A stretch of DNA of 38,111 nucleotides, taken from Chloroflexota bacterium (lineage in GTDB: Bacteria; Chloroflexota; Dehalococcoidia; Lucifugimonadales; Lucifugimonadaceae). The notes beneath the pieces were generated by a model. It made no database searches. It was given only the letters and a program-made list of their open reading frames with translations, and was not told the origin of the DNA. The position numbers were made by a program, and so were the translations under genes. Location of the stretch: assembly GCA_002699165.1 (NCBI GenBank), contig PABO01000015.1, forward strand, positions 29,221-67,331, given 5' to 3'. Shown one piece after another: positions 7,976-17,528 of this stretch. The first letter of the stretch is position 1. Each line of letters begins with the position of its first letter.

Positions 7976-10558
7976 ATGTTTAATTTTATAAAAAAATTAA
8001 TAAAAAATTCTAATGAAGAAGAAATCAAAAATTTATTAAAAATTGTTGATGAGATAAATTCTTTAGAGTCTAATTATAATTCATTGAGTGATGAAGAATT
8101 AAAGAAATCTACCTTGATTTTGAAGGAAAAATATAGTGTTAATAAGTCTCTTGATGAAATTCTTCCAGAGGCATTTTCAGTTGTAAGGGAGGCATCAAGT
8201 CGTTGTTTATCTATGAGGCATTTTGACGTTCAACTTATTGGAGGGTTATGTCTTCATCAGGGTAAAATAGCTGAAATGAGAACGGGAGAAGGAAAAACTT
8301 TAGTTGCAACCTTGGCTGCTTATCTAAATACGTTGTCTGAAAAAAGTGTTCATGTTGTAACAGTAAATGATTATTTAGCTAAAAGAGACTCACTGTGGAT
8401 GGGAAATATTTATAATTTCCTAGGATTAAGTGTTGGTTGTATTCAAAATAGTGGTTCTTTTTTACTTGAAAAAAACTCTAACGATCAACTGGAGCTAGTT
8501 GATGCAACTAGAGAAGAAGTTTATAAATCTGATATTGTATATGGAACAAATAATGAATTTGGTTTTGATTATCTTAGAGACAATATGGCTCAAGAATCTA
8601 AAGAAAAAGTGCAACGAGACCTTGATTTCGCAATAGTTGATGAAGTTGATAATATTCTTATAGATGAAGCCAGAACACCTTTGATAATTTCAGGACCAGC
8701 TCCAGATAAAACCCAAGATTATAAGAAATTTTCTAAAATTGCTTCTAAATTAGTTTTGGAAACTGATTATCAAATTGATTCAAAGCGACAATCTGTAGCC
8801 TTAACTGAAAAAGGTATTGATAAAGTAGAGAAAGAATTAGATATTGAAAATCTTTACTCAGAAGAAAATCAAATATTTTCTCACCTACTAGAAAATTCAA
8901 TAAAGGCGAATAATTTCTATATAAAAAATGATCAGTATGTAGTCAGAGATTCCGAAGTTGTTATTGTTGATGAGTTTACAGGTAGATTAATGGAAGGCAG
9001 AAGATATTCTGATGGGTTGCATCAAGCAATTGAGGCAAAAGAATCAGTAAGTATAAAAAGAGAATCTGTTACTTATGCAACTATAACTTTACAAAATTAT
9101 TTTAGATTATATGGGAAATTATCTGGAATGACTGGTACTGCTGCAACTGAAGCTGAAGAATTTCAAAAAATATATAAATTAGAAGTTTTAGAAATACCTA
9201 CTAACAAAGATTCTCTAAGAAATGATTTACCTGATCAAATTTATATGACTGAGGAAGCAAAATGGAAAGCTGTTTCAGATAAGATCAAAGAATTAAATTC
9301 TAAAGGTACTCCTGTTTTAGTTGGTACTACAACTATAGAAAAATCAGAATTTTTATCAAAATTACTTAAGTCTGAAGGATTAAAATGTAACGTTTTAAAT
9401 GCGAAACAGCATGAATCTGAAGCAAAAATTATTTCAGAAGCTGGAGCTCCTCATTCTATAACAGTTTCAACAAATATGGCGGGAAGAGGTACAGATATCA
9501 TATTAGGAGGAAATCCTGAAAATTATAATCAAGTTTCTGATTGGGAAAAAAATAATAAAACTGTTTTAGATACTGGAGGTTTATATGTCCTAGGTACTGA
9601 AAGGCACGAATCTAGAAGAATAGATAATCAATTAAGAGGTAGGTCTGGTAGACAAGGTGATCCTGGTATAACTCAATTTTTTATTTCAACAGAAGATGTT
9701 CTAGTTAGAAGGTTTGGTGGAGATAGAATTAAATCTGCCATGAGTATGTTTAAATGGGATGAAAATGAAGCAGTAGAAAATAAAATGATATCCAGATCTA
9801 TTGAATCTGCTCAATCAAAAGTTGAAGCATATCATTTTGAAATTAGGAAAACTTTAGTTGATTATGATGATGTAATGAACACCCAAAGAGATGTTATATA
9901 TAAATTAAGAACCAAAGCTCTTTTTTCAGAAAAATTAAGTGATGAAATATTTGACTATATAAATTCTGAGATGTCTAATTATTTTTTATCAAATGATTTG
10001 AATTCAGAATTTGAGGAGGTAAATAAACTAGCATTTTTACGAAACTATTTCCCTGAAGAAAGTATTCATGATTTAACTGACCCTAATTTATTCAATCAAG
10101 AAAATCTTATTGAAAAAGCAAAAAATATTTATGATTTTAGAAAAGAAAGCCTCTCAGAGGATTTATCAAATAGATTGGACAGTCAAATTTTTATACATGC
10201 TATTGATTCTAAATGGGTAGAGCATCTAACAATAATGGATAACATGCGACAATCTATAGGCCTTGAAGCAATAGGGCAGAGAAATCCATTAATTCAATAT
10301 AAAAAAATGGGATTTGATATGTTTTCATTGCTTATGCAGCAAATACAGTCTCAAATTGCAAGTGATGCAATTAGAGTAAGTAATATCCAAAAAACTTCTA
10401 ACAGAATTTTTAAAGAACAAAAAAATAATTTTGATGACACAAGAAAAAATATGGAAATGGCATCGAATAACTCTAATTCCACAAACTCTAATCTTTCGAG
10501 AAAAGATAGAAGAAGAATGGAAAAATTGAATAGAAAAAATTCTAGAAAAAGAAAATAA
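7976..10558 (+). CDS. secA: Preprotein translocase subunit SecA, lacking the C-terminal Cys-rich SEC-C motif
   Basis: AEMRTGEGKTLVATLAAYL, VVTVNDYLAKRD, VDEVDNILIDEARTPLIISGPA, TNMAGRGTDIILGG, GRSGRQGDPG. Likely start MFNFIKKLIK at 7976. C-terminus is ...SRKDRRRMEKLNRKNSRKRK. Confidence 0.97.
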   Translation: MFNFIKKLIKNSNEEEIKNLLKIVDEINSLESNYNSLSDEELKKSTLILKEKYSVNKSLDEILPEAFSVVREASSRCLSMRHFDVQLIGGLCLHQGKIAEMRTGEGKTLVATLAAYLNTLSEKSVHVVTVNDYLAKRDSLWMGNIYNFLGLSVGCIQNSGSFLLEKNSNDQLELVDATREEVYKSDIVYGTNNEFGFDYLRDNMAQESKEKVQRDLDFAIVDEVDNILIDEARTPLIISGPAPDKTQDYKKFSKIASKLVLETDYQIDSKRQSVALTEKGIDKVEKELDIENLYSEENQIFSHLLENSIKANNFYIKNDQYVVRDSEVVIVDEFTGRLMEGRRYSDGLHQAIEAKESVSIKRESVTYATITLQNYFRLYGKLSGMTGTAATEAEEFQKIYKLEVLEIPTNKDSLRNDLPDQIYMTEEAKWKAVSDKIKELNSKGTPVLVGTTTIEKSEFLSKLLKSEGLKCNVLNAKQHESEAKIISEAGAPHSITVSTNMAGRGTDIILGGNPENYNQVSDWEKNNKTVLDTGGLYVLGTERHESRRIDNQLRGRSGRQGDPGITQFFISTEDVLVRRFGGDRIKSAMSMFKWDENEAVENKMISRSIESAQSKVEAYHFEIRKTLVDYDDVMNTQRDVIYKLRTKALFSEKLSDEIFDYINSEMSNYFLSNDLNSEFEEVNKLAFLRNYFPEESIHDLTDPNLFNQENLIEKAKNIYDFRKESLSEDLSNRLDSQIFIHAIDSKWVEHLTIMDNMRQSIGLEAIGQRNPLIQYKKMGFDMFSLLMQQIQSQIASDAIRVSNIQKTSNRIFKEQKNNFDDTRKNMEMASNNSNSTNSNLSRKDRRRMEKLNRKNSRKRK

Positions 10559-10560
10559 GA

Positions 10561-11268
10561 ATGCCCATATTTAATAAAGAAGAAATAAAAATCATAGAGT
10601 CTTTTTCAGATATAAATAAAGAAAATTTTAGGACTAATATTTTAAGCATAATTGGTAATTGGAAGATAAGTAATCTTAATAGTTATGATTACTTATTAAT
10701 GAAAGAAGCTTTTAATTGGAGAAGATTAGCAATAAAAATAATTGATTATGTTGAATGTGATAAAAAATTATATTCAAAATTATTAGATTGGATTTTTACT
10801 CCTCATTTATATGCTACTTTTTCTGAAAATGGTTTTAGGGAGCTAATTGGTTATGAAAAGTATAATGCTCACTTGTCTTATTTTTATGGAGTAACAATTG
10901 AAAGATGCCTAATTTCTTATACTGAAGAAGAATTATTTAAAAGACAAATCTCATATGGGAATTTTGTTAGATACACTCCAGAAGATGTATACTCAAAAAT
11001 ATATAATATTTCTTATAATGAATTGATTGAAGAATTTTTATCTAAATATAATCTTAATCCAAATAGTTTAACAGAAATAGAATTTGAAAACTTTACATAT
11101 TGGTGCTTTAAGAAGAGGGTTGAAAATTCTGAACCATCAAAACTTGCTTCAGATACAAAAAAAGGAACTATGTTTTTATATAAATTTTTAGAATCCGAGA
11201 ATAAAAGATTGAACTCAACAGAAAAGATTGAGGATAATAGAAAAAAAAAAGTTGATTTTGCTTTTTGA
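10561..11268 (+). CDS. Conserved-looking hypothetical protein, 235 aa
   Basis: ATG 3 nt after the secA stop, full-length ORF, soluble protein; no family recognised. Confidence 0.75.
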   Translation: MPIFNKEEIKIIESFSDINKENFRTNILSIIGNWKISNLNSYDYLLMKEAFNWRRLAIKIIDYVECDKKLYSKLLDWIFTPHLYATFSENGFRELIGYEKYNAHLSYFYGVTIERCLISYTEEELFKRQISYGNFVRYTPEDVYSKIYNISYNELIEEFLSKYNLNPNSLTEIEFENFTYWCFKKRVENSEPSKLASDTKKGTMFLYKFLESENKRLNSTEKIEDNRKKKVDFAF

Positions 11269-11306
11269 TTAAGTAAAAAAATATTATTAAGTTTGGAGGT
11301 GTTGGT

Positions 11307-13955
11307 ATCCAAAAAAAATTTAAAATTGTAAATCCTAAAGATCTTGCTAAACGTTTTGATTTTAAAGAAAAAGAGTTTTTTTGGAGAAAAATTTGGGATG
11401 AAAATAAGATCTATGAAAGACTTGAAAATCAAAACAGAGATGCTTCATTTGTAATAGATTCGCCTCCACCTACTGTTTCAGGTTCGCTTCATGTAGGACA
11501 TATTTTTTCATATACTCATCAAGATATAATTGCTCGTTTCAAAAGAATGAATAATTTTAATGTTGTATATCCTATGGGATGGGATGACAACGGATTACCC
11601 ACTGAAAGAAGAGTTCAAAATATATTTGGCGTAAGAATAGATAATAATATTCCATACATAGAAAACTTAAATGTAGATAAACAAAAAAAACTAGATGGTA
11701 TTTCAAAAGATGAGCCTCTCATAGTAAATAGAAAAAATTTCATTGAAATGTGTGAACTAATCACTGCAAAAGATGAAGTGGTTTTTAAGGATTTATTTAG
11801 AAAAATGGGTTATTCAATAGACTGGAAAGATGAATATTCAACTATAGATTCTAAATCAAGAATAATTGCACAGTTATCATTTATTGATTTATTCCACAAA
11901 GACTTAATTTATCAGTCCAATGCTCCTACAATGTGGGATATTGATTTTCAAACTGCGGTCGCACAAGCTGAAATTGAAGATAGAGAAATTCAAGGAGCAT
12001 ACCATGATATTAAATTTGGCGTAAAAGGCTCTAATGAAAATATTATAATATCAACTACTAGACCTGAACTATTAGCATCGTGTGTAGGAATTACAGCTCA
12101 TCCGGATGATAAAAGATATAAACATTTATTTGGGAAAACAGCTATTTCTCCTGTATTTTTTTCACCAATACGAGTATTCCCAAGTGAATTAGTTGATATG
12201 GAAAAAGGAACAGGTATATTGATGGTTTGTACATTTGGAGATCAAACAGATGTTTTATGGTGGAGAGAAAATTCTCTTCCTCTAAGGCAACTATTCAATT
12301 TAGATGGAATTGTTGCAAATATTAATTTTGAAAAAAGTGATAAAGATGTAATTTGGGAGAGTGAAAACCCAGAATTAGCTAATGAAAATATAAAACATAT
12401 TAAGGGAAAAACCCTAAGTCAAACTAAAAATATCTTAATTGAATTGCTGAAAGATCCTAAAAATTCACTTGATCAAAAACCAGCTTTAGTAAAAGAGCCA
12501 GAGAAAATAAATCATCCTGTTAGATTTTATGAAAAAGGAGAATCTCCTATTGAATATATTTCTTCAAGGCAATGGTTTGTAAAAATAACAGATAAAAAAG
12601 AAAAATTATTAGATGCGGGTCGGAAAATAAAATGGCATCCAGATTATATGTCTAAGAGGTATGAAAATTGGACAGAGAATCTATCTATTGATTGGTGCAT
12701 AAGTAGGCAAAGGTTTTTTGGTGTTCCAATTCCTGTATGGTACAAACTAGATTCTAATGGGAATCCAAATTATAAAGAAGTAATAATTCCAAATAAAGAC
12801 AGTTTACCAATCGATCCGGAGATAGATTGCCCTGAAGGTTATTCCGATGAGGAAAGAGGTGCTCCTAATGGATTTATAGGAGAAAAAGATGTATTTGATA
12901 CTTGGTTTACATCTTCCTTAACACCACAAATAGTTGCTAAATGGGGGATTGAAAAATATGATGAGATGGAATCTATATTCCCAATGGATATTAGGCCTCA
13001 AAGTCATGAAATAATTAGAACATGGGCATTTTATACAATTGTAAAATCTGTGCTTCATAATAACTCAATTCCTTGGAAGAATGTAATAATATCTGGTTGG
13101 ATTTTAGATCCTGATAGAAAAAAGATGAGTAAATCAAAAGGAAATGTAATCACCCCAATAGAAACTATTGATGAGTATGGATCTGATGCAGTAAGATACT
13201 GGGCAGCTTCAGCAAGACTGGGTACGGATACGACTTATGATGAAAATGTTTTTATTATTGGAAATAAACTTGTAACAAAATTATATAATGCAGCAAAGTT
13301 TGTTTTATCTCATGATTCATACTCAACGAGTAAATTAATTGAATTAGACTCTTCATTTATGGACGAATTACTTAATTTAGTTGAAAATGTAACCCATTAT
13401 TATAATTCTTATCAATTTGCGCAAGGGTTACAAATCACTGAAGAGTTTTTTTGGAATACCTTTACCGATAATTATCTTGAACTTGTAAAAAAAAGAGTCT
13501 TTAATTCAGAAGGTGATGATAAAGCTTCAGCCGTAACATCATTGAGAATGGGATTATCAGTAATTCTTAGACTTTTAGCACCAGTTCTGCCCACTATAAC
13601 GGATGAAATATGGTCATGGTGCTTTTCTGACGAAACAAAAACATTATCTATCCACCAATCAAAATGGCCAAATAAAGAAGAGTTTAAGGAATTAAATAAA
13701 TCAAAATATAAGAATTCATTAGAAGTTGCAATTAAAGCGATTAGATCAGTTAGACAATCTAAGACTTCGGAAGGAATAGGCTTAGGTAAACCTGTAGAAA
13801 AAATGAAAATTACAACTAATCAAGAAAACCTTGAAATTATTGATTTTATTTTTGAAGATTTTTCTAATGCTTCAAATTGCTTTAATTTTGATAAAGAAAA
13901 AATAGATGATGAAAATATAAAAGTAGAAATAATTTCTAAGATCGAAGATTTATAA
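11307..13955 (+). CDS. valS: Valyl-tRNA synthetase, actinobacterial/archaeal-like short type; probable non-canonical start
   Basis: In-frame upstream extension IQKKFKIVNPKDLAKRFDFKEKEFFWRKIWDENKIYERLENQNRDASFVIDSPPPTVSGSLHVGHIFSYTHQDIIARFKRM contains the HIGH-type motif (HVGH). Downstream GWDDNGLPTERRVQ, KMSKSKGN. No ATG/GTG/TTG in frame between stop 11274 and ATG 11547. Confidence 0.93.
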   Translation: MQKKFKIVNPKDLAKRFDFKEKEFFWRKIWDENKIYERLENQNRDASFVIDSPPPTVSGSLHVGHIFSYTHQDIIARFKRMNNFNVVYPMGWDDNGLPTERRVQNIFGVRIDNNIPYIENLNVDKQKKLDGISKDEPLIVNRKNFIEMCELITAKDEVVFKDLFRKMGYSIDWKDEYSTIDSKSRIIAQLSFIDLFHKDLIYQSNAPTMWDIDFQTAVAQAEIEDREIQGAYHDIKFGVKGSNENIIISTTRPELLASCVGITAHPDDKRYKHLFGKTAISPVFFSPIRVFPSELVDMEKGTGILMVCTFGDQTDVLWWRENSLPLRQLFNLDGIVANINFEKSDKDVIWESENPELANENIKHIKGKTLSQTKNILIELLKDPKNSLDQKPALVKEPEKINHPVRFYEKGESPIEYISSRQWFVKITDKKEKLLDAGRKIKWHPDYMSKRYENWTENLSIDWCISRQRFFGVPIPVWYKLDSNGNPNYKEVIIPNKDSLPIDPEIDCPEGYSDEERGAPNGFIGEKDVFDTWFTSSLTPQIVAKWGIEKYDEMESIFPMDIRPQSHEIIRTWAFYTIVKSVLHNNSIPWKNVIISGWILDPDRKKMSKSKGNVITPIETIDEYGSDAVRYWAASARLGTDTTYDENVFIIGNKLVTKLYNAAKFVLSHDSYSTSKLIELDSSFMDELLNLVENVTHYYNSYQFAQGLQITEEFFWNTFTDNYLELVKKRVFNSEGDDKASAVTSLRMGLSVILRLLAPVLPTITDEIWSWCFSDETKTLSIHQSKWPNKEEFKELNKSKYKNSLEVAIKAIRSVRQSKTSEGIGLGKPVEKMKITTNQENLEIIDFIFEDFSNASNCFNFDKEKIDDENIKVEIISKIEDL

Positions 13956-13983
13956 AGATCTATATCCTATTTTACCTGTGTAT

Positions 13984-14619
13984 TTATAATTTTTTTTTTA
14001 GTTCGTCAAATATGCCAGTTTCAAAATCGCGAACTTTTTTACATCGTTTAAGTGTTTCTTCCGCAATTTCAATAGGGACTCTTGTAATTCCGTCCGTATC
14101 TCCGACGATTAAATCTCCAGGATTTATGACTAAATCTCCAACTTCAACAGGAGTTTGTGTCTCAATTAGATTAAAAGGACCATGTCCTGGTACTCTTCCA
14201 GTTGCCCATACAGACATACCTACTTCAGAAATACCTGGCAAATCTCTAATCGATCCTCCATTAATCACACCTACTGCACCAATTACCTTGTGCTTTAAGG
14301 CCATTCCATCACCCATAACAGCACCTCTACCTTTATTTTTTTCAATATCTACTATTACTCCAATTACAGGTAATTCAGATTGATCAATTGTGTCGTAGTA
14401 TTCATCCCAGTCTAGTTTTTCTGCTGGTTCATAAAGAGGAGTAACTTTACATGTTACAGCTATACCTACAACTGTTCCTGATTCTAAATGGAATGATTTT
14501 AAATCTGGTCCAGAGTAATCAATTTGTTCTTTATCATATTCATCCATAGTCATCATAGCGTTTTGAACTGTTGCTGAATCATATTCTTTCAGACCTTCAA
14601 TAATTTCTCTTAATTCCAT
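13984..14619 (-). CDS. RraA-like / 4-hydroxy-4-methyl-2-oxoglutarate aldolase family protein
   Basis: GVINGGSIRDLPGISEVGMSVWATGRVPGHG...GDLIVGDTDGITRVP; GGAG ribosome-binding site upstream. Confidence 0.85.
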   Translation of the reverse strand: MELREIIEGLKEYDSATVQNAMMTMDEYDKEQIDYSGPDLKSFHLESGTVVGIAVTCKVTPLYEPAEKLDWDEYYDTIDQSELPVIGVIVDIEKNKGRGAVMGDGMALKHKVIGAVGVINGGSIRDLPGISEVGMSVWATGRVPGHGPFNLIETQTPVEVGDLVINPGDLIVGDTDGITRVPIEIAEETLKRCKKVRDFETGIFDELKKKL

Positions 14620-14622
14620 TTT

Positions 14623-14877
14623 TTACTCCATTTCTATATTTAAATCTTCTCCAGGAAAAAATTCTAACCAAGGCTGGAAGTTTTCTACAAAAATCTTTCC
14701 TTCTTCCATTGATGATAGTCCTTTTATAGCTCTGTTAGGATCATAGCCAGTAGTTTTAGCTAAAGCTTCAATACCTCTTTTAGTATCCCTGACTCCTCCA
14801 ACAATAAAAATATCTTTTTCATCATTTTCTACAACTAAATCTAATCCTTTTTTTCTAGTTCTCCAATAAAGTCTCAA
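14623..14877 (-). CDS. Small hypothetical protein, 84 aa
   Basis: TTG start preceded by AGGAG with 6-nt spacing; sits in operon between coaBC and the RraA-like gene. Confidence 0.65.
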   Translation of the reverse strand: MRLYWRTRKKGLDLVVENDEKDIFIVGGVRDTKRGIEALAKTTGYDPNRAIKGLSSMEEGKIFVENFQPWLEFFPGEDLNIEME

Positions 14878-14886
14878 CTTATTCTC

Positions 14887-16083
14887 CTAATCAATGAATT
14901 TTTTTGCTCTATCAAGTATTTTGTGTGCCAATTTACTTTTACTCATTAGTGGAAAAGATTCTTCTCCGTCCAAATCTACTATTACAGCTTTGTTATTATC
15001 GGATCCAAAACCACTTCCTTCTAAAGTTATATCATTAGCAACGATTATTTTACAATCTTTAGATGATAGCTTTTTTTTAGCATTTATTAAAAGATTTTCT
15101 GATTCTGCTGCAAAACCAACTTTAGCTATTTTTGATCCATCTATACCTTTTAAGATATCTGGATTTTTTTCCAATTGAATATAATCTAAAGAATCTTTTT
15201 TGATTTTCTCTTTTGATATATTTTTTACTTTATAGTCAGATACAGCTGCAGACATTATAATAATTTGACATTTATCAACAAGGTTATCAATTGTATTTTT
15301 CATTTCTATAGCACTTTTTGTAAAAATCTTTTTTATACCCTGTGTCTCTTCAGCTGAATCTATTTTTCCATGTATTAATGTAACCGAAGCACCTCTATCT
15401 CTTAGAGCTTTTGCAATTTCTATTCCCATTTTCCCAGAAGATTTATTTGATATATACCTCACTGGATCAATTTCTTCTATAGTTCCTCCAGCTGTTACTA
15501 TGGCTTCTACTTTTTCATAGTCTTTTTTTTTTGAAAAAATACTTATAATCTCCTCAAATAGAATATCTGGTTCACTCATTCTTCCAAACTCATTCATTCC
15601 AGAAGCAAGTCTTCCTTTTTCCGGACCAGAAATATAATAATTAAATCCTATTAATTCTGTAATATTTTTTTGGACTTGTTCAGATTTGAACATATCTCCA
15701 TCCATAGCAGGTGCTATTATAACTGGAGCTTTGGATGCTAAAATACTTCCAACAATCGGGTCACTTGATATCCCTAGTGCAATTTTGGCAATAATATTTG
15801 CTGTTGCAGGTGCAACTAAGATTACATCTGCTTTTTTTGCTATATCAATGTGATCAATTGATAGAGATGTCTTTGAGTCATAATATCCAGTAATAACTGG
15901 ATTATGAGTTATTCCCGAAAATGAAGATTCTCCAACAAAATTTTTTGCAGATTCAGTCAGAATAACCTGTACATTAGCTCCTTCTTTTACAAGTAAAGAA
16001 GATAAATATATAGATTTATATGCTGCTATAGATCCAGAAACACATAAGATTATATTTTTATTTTTTATTATTTTCTTGTTCAT
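14887..16083 (-). CDS. coaBC: Bifunctional phosphopantothenoylcysteine decarboxylase/phosphopantothenate-cysteine ligase
   Basis: ILCVSGSIAAYKS, VLVAPATANIIAKIALGISSDP, APAMDGDMF, VTAGGTIEEIDPVRYISNKSSGKMG. Confidence 0.96.
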   Translation of the reverse strand: MNKKIIKNKNIILCVSGSIAAYKSIYLSSLLVKEGANVQVILTESAKNFVGESSFSGITHNPVITGYYDSKTSLSIDHIDIAKKADVILVAPATANIIAKIALGISSDPIVGSILASKAPVIIAPAMDGDMFKSEQVQKNITELIGFNYYISGPEKGRLASGMNEFGRMSEPDILFEEIISIFSKKKDYEKVEAIVTAGGTIEEIDPVRYISNKSSGKMGIEIAKALRDRGASVTLIHGKIDSAEETQGIKKIFTKSAIEMKNTIDNLVDKCQIIIMSAAVSDYKVKNISKEKIKKDSLDYIQLEKNPDILKGIDGSKIAKVGFAAESENLLINAKKKLSSKDCKIIVANDITLEGSGFGSDNNKAVIVDLDGEESFPLMSKSKLAHKILDRAKKFID

Positions 16084-16837
16084 AAATATATTTTAACCCC
16101 ATAAATGATAAATTTTCATTATATATATATTCTAAATCTAAAATAGGTAAGATTAATTCAGCTCCTCCACCAGTAATAATTAAAGGACATTCATTTTTAG
16201 GAGAAATTTTATCTGAAAATTTTTTATAAACTCCTTTTATTAATTCTGCGTAACCTAATATAATCCCTGATTGAATTGATTCAATAGAATTTTCTCCTAT
16301 TATATTTTTTGGAATTCTTAATTCAACTGGTCTGAGTAAAGCTGTTGAATTAGCTAAACTATCAGCAGCCATATTTAATCCTGGAATTATTGACCCTCCA
16401 AGATATTCATTTTCTGACGATACAGCATTAAATACTAAACATGTTCCAATATCTAAAATAACTGCAGGGGATCCATAAAGCCTTATTGCAGCCAGGCTAT
16501 CTACAATCCTATCTATACCTACATCTTCAGCAGGATTATATTTATTTTTAATGGAGAGATCAAATTTATGAGTTACAACAATTGGTTTTTTATTATTAAT
16601 TATTTGTGAAGCTTTTTCTACTATTTGAGTTTTATTTGGAACTACTGAGCTGATAATTATATCTAATTCATTTGGTTCTATTTCTTGAATTCGTAATAGA
16701 GACTTTATTGAATCGGCAATTTCAAACTCAGATTTATTATCTTTAGTAGAAATTCTAGCTGTAAATGTTAATTTTTCTCCCGAAAAAAGCCCCAAGTCTA
16801 CACTGGTATTTCCTATGTCAATAACTATTAATCTCAT
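16058..16837 (-). CDS. coaX: Type III pantothenate kinase
   Basis: MRLIVIDIGNTSVDLGLF, VGIDRIVDSLAA, DIGTCLVFNAVSSENEYLGGSIIPGL. Confidence 0.95.
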   Translation of the reverse strand: MRLIVIDIGNTSVDLGLFSGEKLTFTARISTKDNKSEFEIADSIKSLLRIQEIEPNELDIIISSVVPNKTQIVEKASQIINNKKPIVVTHKFDLSIKNKYNPAEDVGIDRIVDSLAAIRLYGSPAVILDIGTCLVFNAVSSENEYLGGSIIPGLNMAADSLANSTALLRPVELRIPKNIIGENSIESIQSGIILGYAELIKGVYKKFSDKISPKNECPLIITGGGAELILPILDLEYIYNENLSFMGLKYIYEQENNKK

Positions 16838-16862
16838 TTATTAAAACTGATTTATAAACTAA

Positions 16863-17528
16863 TTATAAACTATCAGTCATGGGGAAAATTTTAGCAATAA
16901 CTTCAGCACATGCTTTAGCTATTTCAATATGTTCTTTTTGAGTACCATGGCCAGCTCTAAGTTGAATATAATGAATCCAGCTTCTTAGAGTTCCATTCAT
17001 ATATAAACGGCTTTTAGTATTTCCTTCTGGCAATACAACCCTTGCCTGCTCCTTTGCAATTCCTTTTTCTATTGCCCATTGATAAGATTTCAAAGCCTCA
17101 TCAATTACTTTTTGTTGTTTGATATTCCATTCTTCTTGTAATTTTGAGTCTTCAATATCAATAGAGTTTTGCCTGTTTTTATCATCCTGAAGCCTTGCTT
17201 CCCTAGTGACAAATTCCATATCTTTAGTTGGGTTTGCATACCTTTGACTAAATTCTTGAAAACTGAAGCTTCTGTGTCTAAGTATCTGTCTTGCTATATC
17301 TCTTGTTGTTTCAATTTCTAAGCAAACATTAACCATTTCTAAGGGAGACCAATGTTGATTATTAATTAAATATTTAATTAATTTTTCACTAGTTTCTGAG
17401 TTTAGTTGATTTGAAGGATTTGATACTCTAGCACAGTATGCTATTAACTCTTGGCAATCTTTTAGACCTAAATCTTCAAACTTATCAGAAGCCTGAGAAT
17501 AGCTTATAAGAGTTACGTTAGATGTCAT
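16863..17528 (-). CDS. thyX: FAD-dependent thymidylate synthase
   Basis: RHRSFSFQEFSQRYANP corresponds to the ThyX motif; AGHGTQKEHIEIA C-terminal region. Confidence 0.96.
   Translation of the reverse strand: MTSNVTLISYSQASDKFEDLGLKDCQELIAYCARVSNPSNQLNSETSEKLIKYLINNQHWSPLEMVNVCLEIETTRDIARQILRHRSFSFQEFSQRYANPTKDMEFVTREARLQDDKNRQNSIDIEDSKLQEEWNIKQQKVIDEALKSYQWAIEKGIAKEQARVVLPEGNTKSRLYMNGTLRSWIHYIQLRAGHGTQKEHIEIAKACAEVIAKIFPMTDSL

Noticed and set aside
11013-11432. Minus-strand 139-aa ORF
   Set aside because: Phe/Lys-rich shadow opposite the 235-aa gene and the true valS N-terminus.
14012-15178. Plus-strand ORFs 14012-14383 and 14894-15178
   Set aside because: Antisense to RraA-like gene and coaBC.
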